64,000 bases of DNA from Blastomussa wellsi (taxonomy: Eukaryota; Cnidaria; Anthozoa; Scleractinia; Plerogyridae): assembly GCA_947652115.1 (NCBI GenBank), contig OX393570.1, positions 6,420,710-6,484,709 of the forward strand. Direction: 5' to 3'. The position numbers and the translations under genes were made by a program. Below are positions 56,059 through 64,000 of this stretch, in pieces (positions within the stretch are counted from its first letter, which is position 1; every line of letters begins with the position of its first letter). Below the pieces are notes generated by a model. It worked only from the letters and a program-made list of their open reading frames with translations, ran no database searches and was not told the DNA's origin.

Positions 56059-59000
56059 TGTCTTGATTTAGCAAAAAAGGGGCTTGAGGCAATAGAGGAA
56101 ATGTATGAGATTTCGATCTATTTTGTTTGTTTTGCTAAGTAACCGTCGGTGACTATTGACCACTCTTTGCATGAAATCTTACCCTTCATAATGTTCCCAT
56201 GCCAAATTCGTGATGTCTGGTACATTTTACTGTAGCCCACTCCCCCCCCCTCCCTCCCGCACCCCACCCGTTATTTTTGGCCATTTTTACCCAGGCCCCA
56301 GGTCGATGAGTACATCGGTTTGAATTTTTGACACCGCGCGGTAGCTGATCTGTAGGTTTACCAATCCTGCCGTCTAAAGGAAGTTTGCCGGAGGACATCA
56401 TTAAGTCCAATGAAGGTGGAAGTCCAACGATTTGCAATCTAAGCGTCGGCTATTATCTTTCCTTAAACAAAGCTCTAACGGGTGAACTTGAACAACTCGT
56501 TATGACTTGTGCGAGGCGGGATAGTGAGGTGCTTGCTTTAGACGGCAAAAAGTCCTTCGCCACACCAAATAGGTCTCCCTACCGGACTTGACGGGTGATT
56601 CGAAGGCGGCCATGCCGACATGTGGCTGGAACTATTCTGTGGCGAAAGACTTAGAAAAATTCTGCTCTAATTTTGGTAGTATTGTGTCCCGCGCAAAAAA
56701 ATTTCGTTACATCCGGGCGATTGCATTCAATTTCCTAGAAAATGGCTAGCTGTGTGGGAAAACCGAGGAATAGCGTGGAATTACAGAGCCCTATTTAATG
56801 TGAGTACGATTGATTCATGTTCATGCTTTTTTTATGGAGATTTTGCCGCTAGGTAGAAGTGCCAGATCGGTTTTCCGCTGATCTAAACGGCGATTTGTTC
56901 AGTTCGGAAGCGTAGTTTCCGGTCGCTGACCGACATGAACCATGTGCGGGTCACTAATCAAAGTACATTTCTCAGCTTTAATCCGGAGCTGCCTAAAAAT
57001 CAAGCGAATCCTTGATATTACACACTATTCCTCAGATCATTTGAGACCATGCATGGCTTGCCGGGTCAACTCTTGCGCTGGAAATTTTGAAGTCTGTGAT
57101 GCCATTAATTTTTATGTTGTAAATAATAATTTAATTGAATTAGTAGACTTCGTGATTTTGTTGTTATGCCCAAACTACAATCTCCTTGCTCCAAAAAAGA
57201 CATAGGTTAGATTAATTTGCGTTGATTTGAGTTCAGAATAGTGCCCATTGACACCGTGAGTCCTTGCGAAAAGATGCCTTCAGAACTATAGTGTCATGTC
57301 AACTTTGCCTAACCGAATTCTGTTGAATCAAGACAGAGTAACAATAACAGTAATACTAGCACTGAACTTTCGGATAAGTGAGTCACCAAGGAGAATAGAA
57401 GCTGCCAATCCTTTTAAATTTTATAGCGTCGACATTGGAGAGAGTTTCTGGCGATAAAACAACCGCTTTTGGCGAGAAAATACAGCTTCGCAGGTGTTTC
57501 GCTCACAATTTCCTTTGACCCCGTTTACATAAATCCAGTCATAAAATGCCATATTACAAGACCAACTGACTGTAAAGGGGCTAAAGATTGCATATTTCCA
57601 GACCAGCTGACTAGAAAAAGTCTAAAATAGGCTTCTCCGGTTGCAATAGTTTTTTTCAATGCATTCTGACAAAACTAGGCCTTGTGTCCGAAACACTGCA
57701 TCAATAAATGCCATATTACAAGACCAACTGACTGTAAAGGGGCTAAAGATTGCATATTTCCAGACCAGCTGACTAGAAAAAGTCTAAAATAGGCTTCTCC
57801 GGTTGCAATAGTTTTTTTCAATGCATTCTGACAAAACTAGGCCTTGTGTCCGAAACACTGCATCATATAACTGGATTTATGAAAACGATGTCAAAGAATT
57901 AATGACCCCCTTCTCACGTTGTATGGATGAAGACTTGTTAGGCATGTTAATTAGGCGTAGAAATCGGGTCAGAAAGGGAGCGAAAAGAAAATCCATAATA
58001 ATAATAGCAATGTTAGTAATAATAGTAATAATAATGATAATAATAATATTAATAATCTGTCTTGATTTAGCAAAAAAGGGGCTTGAGGCAATAGAGGAAA
58101 TGTATGAGATTTCGATCTATTTTGTTTGTTTTGCTAAGTAACCGTCGGTGACTATTGACCACTCTTTGCATGAAATCTTACCCTTCATAATGTTCCCATG
58201 CCAAATTCGTGATGTCTGGTACATTTTACTGTAGCCCACTCCCCCCCCCCTCCCTCCCGCACCCCACCCGTTATTTTTGGCCATTTTTACCCAGGCCCCA
58301 GGTCGATGAGTACATCGGTTTGAATTTTTGACACCGCGCGGTAGCTGATCTGTAGGTTTACCAATCCTGCCGTCTAAAGGAAGTTTGCCGGAGGACATCA
58401 TTAAGTCCAATGAAGGTGGAAGTCCAACGATTTGCAATCTAAGCGTCGGCTATTATCTTTCCTTAAACAAAGCTCTAACGGGTGAACTTGAACAACTCGT
58501 TATGACTTGTGCGAGGCGGGATAGTGAGGTGCTTGCTTTAGACGGCAAAAAGTCCTTCGCCACACCAAATAGGTCTCCCTACCGGACTTGACGGGTGATT
58601 CGAAGGCGGCCATGCCGACATGTGGCTGGAACTATTCTGTGGCGAAAGACTTAGAAAAATTCTGCTCTAATTTTGGTAGTATTGTGTCCCGCGCAAAAAA
58701 ATTTCGTTACATCCGGGCGATTGCATTCAATTTCCTAGAAAATGGCTAGCTGTGTGGGAAAACCGAGGAATAGCGTGGAATTACAGAGCCCTATTTAATG
58801 TGAGTACGATTGATTCATGTTCATGCTTTTTTTATGGAGATTTTGCCGCTAGGTAGAAGTGCCAGATCGGTTTTCCGCTGATCTAAACGGCGATTTGTTC
58901 AGTTCGGAAGCGTAGTTTCCGGTCGCTGACCGACATGAACCATGTGCGGGTCACTAATCAAAGTACATTTCTCAGCTTTAATCCGGAGCTGCCTAAAAAT

Positions 59001-61541
59001 CAAGCGAATCCTTGATATTACACACTATTCCTCAGATCATTTGAGACCATGCATGGCTTGCCGGGTCAACTCTTGCGCTGGAAATTTTGAAGTCTGTGAT
59101 GCCATTAATTTTTATGTTGTAAATAATAATTTAATTGAATTAGTAGACTTCGTGATTTTGTTGTTATGCCCAAACTACAATCTCCTTGCTCCAAAAAAGA
59201 CATAGGTTAGATTAATTTGCGTTGATTTGAGTTCAGAATAGTGCCCATTGACACCGTGAGTCCTTGCGAAAAGATGCCTTCAGAACTATAGTGTCATGTC
59301 AACTTTGCCTAACCGAATTCTGTTGAATCAAGACAGAGTAACAATAACAGTAATACTAGCACTGAACTTTCGGATAAGTGAGTCACCAAGGAGAATAGAA
59401 GCTGCCAATCCTTTTAAATTTTATAGCGTCGACATTGGAGAGAGTTTCTGGCGATAAAACAACCGCTTTTGGCGAGAAAATACAGCTTCGCAGGTGTTTC
59501 GCTCACAATTTCCTTTGACCCCGTTTACATAAATCCAGTCATAAAATGCCATATTACAAGACCAACTGACTGTAAAGGGGCTAAAGATTGCATATTTCCA
59601 GACCAGCTGACTAGAAAAAGTCTAAAATAGGCTTCTCCGGTTGCAATAGTTTTTTTCAATGCATTCTGACAAAACTAGGCCTTGTGTCCGAAACACTGCA
59701 TCAATAAATGCCATATTACAAGACCAACTGACTGTAAAGGGGCTAAAGATTGCATATTTCCAGACCAGCTGACTAGAAAAAGTCTAAAATAGGCTTCTCC
59801 GGTTGCAATAGTTTTTTTCAATGCATTCTGACAAAACTAGGCCTTGTGTCCGAAACACTGCATCATATAACTGGATTTATGAAAACGATGTCAAAGAATT
59901 AATGACCCCCTTCTCACGTTGTATGGATGAAGACTTGTTAGGCATGTTAATTAGGCGTAGAAATCGGGTCAGAAAGGGAGCGAAAAGAAAATCCATAATA
60001 ATAATAGCAATGTTAGTAATAATAGTAATAATAATGATAATAATAATATTAATAATCTGTCTTGATTTAGCAAAAAAGGGGCTTGAGGCAATAGAGGAAA
60101 TGTATGAGATTTCGATCTATTTTGTTTGTTTTGCTAAGTAACCGTCGGTGACTATTGACCACTCTTTGCATGAAATCTTACCCTTCATAATGTTCCCATG
60201 CCAAATTCGTGATGTCTGGTACATTTTACTGTAGCCCACTCCCCCCCCCCTCCCTCCCGCACCCCACCCGTTATTTTTGGCCATTTTTACCCAGGCCCCA
60301 GCTCGATGAGTACATCGGTTTGAATTTTTGACACCGCGCGGTAGCTGATCTGTAGGTTTACCAATCCTGCCGTCTAAAGGAAGTTTGCCGGAGGACATCA
60401 TTAAGTCCAATGAAGGTGGAAGTCCAACGATTTGCAATCTAAGCGTCGGCTATTATCTTTCCTTAAACAAAGCTCTAACGGGTGAACTTGAACAACTCGT
60501 TATGACTTGTGCGAGGCGGGATAGTGAGGTGCTTGCTTTAGACGGCAAAAAGTCCTTCGCCACACCAAATAGGTCTCCCTACCGGACTTGACGGGTGATT
60601 CGAAGGCGGCCATGCCGACATGTGGCTGGAACTATTCTGTGGCGAAAGACTTAGAAAAATTCTGCTCTAATTTTGGTAGTATTGTGTCCCGCGCAAAAAA
60701 ATTTCGTTACATCCGGGCGATTGCATTCAATTTCCTAGAAAATGGCTAGCTGTGTGGGAAAACCGAGGAATAGCGTGGAATTACAGAGCCCTATTTAATG
60801 TGAGTACGATTGATTCATGTTCATGCTTTTTTTATGGAGATTTTGCCGCTAGGTAGAAGTGCCAGATCGGTTTTCCGCTGATCTAAACGGCGATTTGTTC
60901 AGTTCGGAAGCGTAGTTTCCGGTCGCTGACCGACATGAACCATGTGCGGGTCACTAATCAAAGTACATTTCTCAGCTTTAATCCGGAGCTGCCTAAAAAT
61001 CAAGCGAATCCTTGATATTACACACTATTCCTCAGATCATTTGAGACCATGCATGGCTTGCCGGGTCAACTCTTGCGCTGGAAATTTTGAAGTCTGTGAT
61101 GCCATTAATTTTTATGTTGTAAATAATAATTTAATTGAATTAGTAGACTTCGTGATTTTGTTGTTATGCCCAAACTACAATCTCCTTGCTCCAAAAAAGA
61201 CATAGGTTAGATTAATTTGCGTTGATTTGAGTTCAGAATAGTGCCCATTGACACCGTGAGTCCTTGCGAAAAGATGCCTTCAGAACTATAGTGTCATGTC
61301 AACTTTGCCTAACCGAATTCTGTTGAATCAAGACAGAGTAACAATAACAGTAATACTAGCACTGAACTTTCGGATAAGTGAGTCACCAAGGAGAATAGAA
61401 GCTGCCAATCCTTTTAAATTTTATAGCGTCGACATTGGAGAGAGTTTCTGGCGATAAAACAACCGCTTTTGGCGAGAAAATACAGCTTCGCAGGTGTTTC
61501 GCTCACAATTTCCTTTGACCCCGTTTACATAAATCCAGTCA

Positions 61542-61558
61542 TATATATATATATATGA
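61542..61558 (+). repeat. AT dinucleotide run at the end of the 2-kb array
   Basis: The partial fourth unit stops at CCAGTCAT and runs into ATATATATATATATATGACA, about 100 bp before the next LRR exon. Confidence 0.8.
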
Positions 61559-61655
61559 CATCAGCAGTTTCTAAGCGCAGGTCGTGAAAGTACTATTTAT
61601 GTGCTAGAATACACTTGCATTAAGTCCTTTCCATACGTTGTTATATTTTCCGTAG

Positions 61656-61727
61656 AATGCTTTCAGATAATCCGATCAAGTCTATTTCACCTGGAGCTTT
61701 TAGGATTTCACACAGGAAGCTTTCTAT
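61656..61727 (+). CDS. Post-array leucine-rich repeat exon 3
   Basis: 72 nt, phase 2-2, acceptor TATTTTCCGTAG, donor GTAAGT. Reads LMLSDNPIKSISPGAFRISH then RKLS and ends AT in the split codon. The NPIKSISPGAF core is LRR-like; the end is less regular, as often in the last repeats of a solenoid. Confidence 0.75.
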
Positions 61728-62330
61728 GTAAGTATATCTCCTCACTGATTGCAACGGGTTCAACGTCTTGGCGTCCCGGCTGAGACTACAATACCGGGGC
61801 ATTCCAACGAGTGTACCTTCGACGTTACTATGGGGTTTCTTTAATTAAATCAATTCCTTTTTCGTCGGCCTCGGGTTTATTTTTGTCCCATTGATTTTGC
61901 CATGCAACGATCAATTTTTGTTTTGCCGCCGCAAAGTGAAAATTCGAGTGACACATTAGTCAAATATTTGGCGTAGCGCTGTCTGGTATAAACGAAGGAT
62001 CATCAAGAATTTTATTTTATTTAAAAAAATATTGCATACAATGACTCGCAAACTCTGGATCTTTCTTCACACCTTCCTGACTAAACCATCATTTCCTAGA
62101 CAGGAGCTGATGACGTTCCCGAATCTTCCATTGAGATCTCTTGCGTTTTGAGTCTAGTTCCAAGACTAAATCACCAATTTATCGCAAACTGCTCGCTGCC
62201 ATTCTCTTGTGAAGTACCATTTGTCATTAACTCAATCCATTCGTCGTATTTTTTGAGTAATATGGTGGGCACCAAGCTTTTTCCAATCGTCTGTGCAAGG
62301 CTGCTAACTCAGCTATTTTACTTTTATTAG
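61728..62330 (+). other. Intron between exons 61656 and 62331
   Basis: No supported feature; phase 2. Acceptor ACTTTTATTAG ends at 62330. Confidence 0.5.
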
Positions 62331-62408
62331 ATATATGTTACGAACAAAGATAAAAAAAGTGAGTCTTCGATCCTTCACTTACGACTCTTCTAATCTGACG
62401 GCAGAAAT
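62331..62408 (+). CDS. Post-array LRR-like exon 4 (78 nt)
   Basis: 78 nt, phase 2-2 (acceptor CTTTTATTAG, donor GTAAGT). Reads YMLRTKIKKVSLRSFTYDSS then NLTAE. Length is 26 codons, two more than the others. Residues I and V..L fit a weak LRR of the type found near C-terminal caps. Frame and splice sites support it; the domain call is less certain. Confidence 0.65.
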
Positions 62409-62505
62409 GTAAGTATGACACCCAAATCTGTTTTAAATTAAGGTGGGCTCATGGCATTACAGCTGTATTATCAATTTTTGACAAAATATCATTTGTGTCT
62501 TGTAG

Positions 62506-62580
62506 AAGCGTAGACGATGGACAAATCGGCGCCGTGAAGTTTGTGGACCCTGATCAAGTAGTACATTGCACTGTACAACT
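62506..62580 (+). CDS. Post-array exon 5 (75 nt), LRR/cap-like
   Basis: 75 nt, phase 2-2 (acceptor GTCTTGTAG, donor GTATGT). Reads SVDDGQIGAVKFVDPDQVVH then CTVQ. One cysteine and V.F.. spacing suggest the last repeat or the start of the C-terminal cap. The weaker donor (GTATGT) lowers certainty. Confidence 0.6.
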
Positions 62581-62940
62581 GTATGTGGCTTGTCATTATT
62601 ATATGTTCCGTTATTTCATTATCTAGTTGTTATATATAGCTCAAGAATGCACAGTTTCCTTACGATTAGTACATTTACTCAGTATTTAGAGGTTTCTGGC
62701 TAGTTCCCAGGTCGGCGTCACTCTGCCGTTGCCCAGGGTCGTTTTGTTGTGTCCTTAGGCGACACACTCTAGCCCCTCAGTGCTTTTCTCCGCCCGATAG
62801 AATACCGGCGACAGCTGAGATTAGCATTCCATCTGAAAGAAGTACCAATCCCCCTGCTCGCTTCATGCTCTGCAAAGCTTCGGCTGCCTGAGTGATTGGA
62901 CATTTACGTTATATTTTAGTTACAGGACTACTGACCCCTT

Positions 62941-63165
62941 TGGTTCGATGGCCTTATGGTTAGTGCGCTGAACTCTGGGTTGAGCGGTTCATGCCAGGTC
63001 CGAGCCTCGGCTGGGGCACTGTGTTGTGTTTTTTAGCAAGATGCTTCACTCTCACTGTTCCTCTTTTCATGTCTTTTCAACCAGGTCTATAAATGGGTAC
63101 CGGTGAATATAAATGTATAAATGGGTAACAGGGGCAAGTTCCGGACTGATGGGCCACTTAGCCTG
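62941..63165 (+). repeat. tRNA-derived SINE
   Basis: A tRNA-like head (GGCCTTATGGTTAGTGCGCT, then AGGTCCGAGCCTCGGCTG) is followed by GTGTTGTGTTTTTTAGCAAG and ATGCTTCACTCTCACTG, then CTATAAATGGGTACCGG, a layout shared by widespread invertebrate SINEs. Its 3' part GGACTGATGGGCCACTTAGC matches the fragment at 95-212. The B box is diverged. Confidence 0.7.
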
Positions 63166-63224
63166 TAAACAGGCTCCGGATAGATCGGGGTGGGTAGGGG
63201 ACGGTTGGGCGTCGGAGCCTGTAG

Positions 63225-63399
63225 ACAAAGGTTTTATGCCACCGTTCCAAGGCGCCCGCTATGCACTAGGTTCTGTTGCAAGATACGTCTCCATTTCCCG
63301 TATCTTCTGGCAGTTAGCGGTTTACAGATCTGTTTTAAGAACATCGAGCCTTTCGCTGATGAATATCGTAGATGTCTCGCTTCGTATTTCCGTGGATAA
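63225..63399 (+). CDS. Candidate hinge exon before a seven-helix domain (3' end uncertain)
   Basis: A phase 2 acceptor (GGAGCCTGTAG) fits the donor at 62580. The frame reads QRFYATVPRRPLCTRFCCKI, later GLQICFKNIEPFADEYRRCL and ASYFRG, then TAA at 63397-63399. The FCCK ... C ... FADE..RC pattern resembles the cysteine-containing hinge between the LRRs and first helix in RXFP/GRL101-type LRR receptors. If the gene is such a receptor, a donor must lie before the TAA; GTAGAT at about 63368 and GTGGAT at about 63392 are weak candidates. Otherwise this is the last exon of a secreted protein, or not an exon. Confidence 0.45.
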
Positions 63400-63411
63400 A
63401 TTTTCGTCTTA

Positions 63412-63840
63412 ATTTCGCTTCGCTGAATGTAAAATTCCTGCCGGCGAACGAAGTGCCTCTGACCTTTGTGTTTGGTCTGGTCTAGAGATGCACAAGCAAA
63501 CTATGAACTGTCAGCTGGCTCATGCAGCGACTTGTATGGATAAAAACTGAACTCGAAAGACAAACAGCCTGTACACATGGCATACAATGCAGGTTGGAAA
63601 AACTCTCTTCTCTCGAAATCCTGCTTGAGCCAACATAATGCTCTGTCCAGGGACAACAAGTAGCTCCTTAGTTTTAGAAACGCCGAAGATCGGTAGCGAG
63701 GTTATTCTTTTAGAAGTACAGGTTAACAGCTTTTTTTTACAAAATCGGTGATGCATGCCCACAAGGTGCATGCTCCAAGATTAATGGCTAATCAATGATT
63801 GATGATTAATCCCCGCTTCCCTTCGCCCATTCCTCGCAAG
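63412..63840. other. No feature recognised
   Basis: A minus-strand open frame of 83 codons (63771-63520) shows no family features. I cannot identify a transmembrane exon here. Confidence 0.4.
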
Positions 63841-63844
63841 AGAG

Positions 63845-64000
63845 CCTGTTCACAGGCAGGGCTACTTAGCCTCCTTGGCAGACGACGTTCCTTTGCTCGT
63901 CACGCAATATCCCTGTTCAGAGGCGAGGGCTACTTAGCCTCCTACGCAGCTCGTCACGCAATATTCCTGTTCACGGGCGAGGGCTGCTTGTCCTACGCAG
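63845..64000 (+). repeat. Minisatellite, units of about 54-67 bp
   Basis: CCTGTTCA.(A/G)GGC...GGGCT(A/G)CTT...CCT recurs starting at 63845, 63912 and 63966, with GCTCGTCACGCAATAT shared between units. It continues to the window end. Confidence 0.75.

Larger units (their letters stand above)
55505..61541 (+). repeat. Three almost identical 2-kb tandem units plus a partial fourth
   Basis: Units start at about 55505, 57504 and 59504 with CACAATTTCCTTTGACCCCG. By eye the copies differ only by one C in a poly-C run (near 56241 versus 58241) and one G/C change near 60302. A partial fourth unit ends at 61541 in AAATCCAGTCAT, where an AT dinucleotide run begins. Short open frames on both strands recur in each unit but have no family features. 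No LRR exon lies inside. I do not recognise the repeat. Confidence 0.9.

Noticed and set aside
55822..56142. Isoleucine-rich 106-codon frame, repeated three times
   Set aside because: The membrane-like segment comes from an AAT microsatellite; recurrence reflects the 2-kb repeats, not gene conservation.

Overview
Eukaryotic genomic DNA: AT-rich, with long introns, spliced coding exons and many transposon types. The mix suggests an animal and most likely an anthozoan cnidarian such as a stony coral or sea anemone: a Ngaro-type element with an SGNH hydrolase, Penelope-like elements with hammerhead motifs, a Crypton-type gene, and an extracellular CUB-Ig-LRR gene. The species is inference; nothing here proves it.

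The backbone is one very large plus-strand gene that starts at 3326 and runs at least to about 62.6 kb, probably 63.4 kb or beyond. Its exons encode a signal peptide (3326-3386), a CUB-like domain (5863-6246), an immunoglobulin domain (12082-12315), an LRR N-terminal cap (13112-13241), and then a long series of leucine-rich repeats, nearly all as separate 72-nt exons with phase 2 introns on both sides. Intact LRR exons lie at 14070, 14574 and 21065, then 17 in a cassette array, then 51412, 52442, 61656, 62331 and 62506. A candidate cysteine-rich exon at 63225 resembles the hinge before the seven-helix domain of LRR-containing receptors of the RXFP/GRL101 type. No membrane domain lies inside the window.

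The most striking region is 21.5-49.2 kb. About 4.1-4.5 kb of sequence carrying three LRR exons (called A, B and C here) is repeated six times with highly similar introns. There are 19 LRR exons; two A copies share the same disabling lesions. Cassettes 1+2 and 3+4 form a duplicated higher-order block about 9.9 kb apart. Residue differences between copies cluster in the last few codons of each exon, and every exon can be skipped without changing frame, so locus size and transcript composition could both vary.

Mobile DNA fills the introns. 0.5-1.5 kb, 5.2 kb and 8.5-9.5 kb hold minus-strand Penelope-like (GIY-YIG) remnants and their terminal repeats with hammerhead-like motifs. About 15.1-20.8 kb holds a minus-strand DIRS/Ngaro retrotransposon: SGNH hydrolase, gag, reverse transcriptase/RNase H, and an intact tyrosine recombinase, the other frames being broken. 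53.7-55.2 kb holds an apparently intact two-exon Crypton/DUF3504 tyrosine recombinase gene. 55.3-55.5 kb is a 200-N gap, followed by three almost identical 2-kb tandem units to 61.5 kb. Many foldback/MITE-like elements, tRNA-like repeats and minisatellites are scattered throughout.
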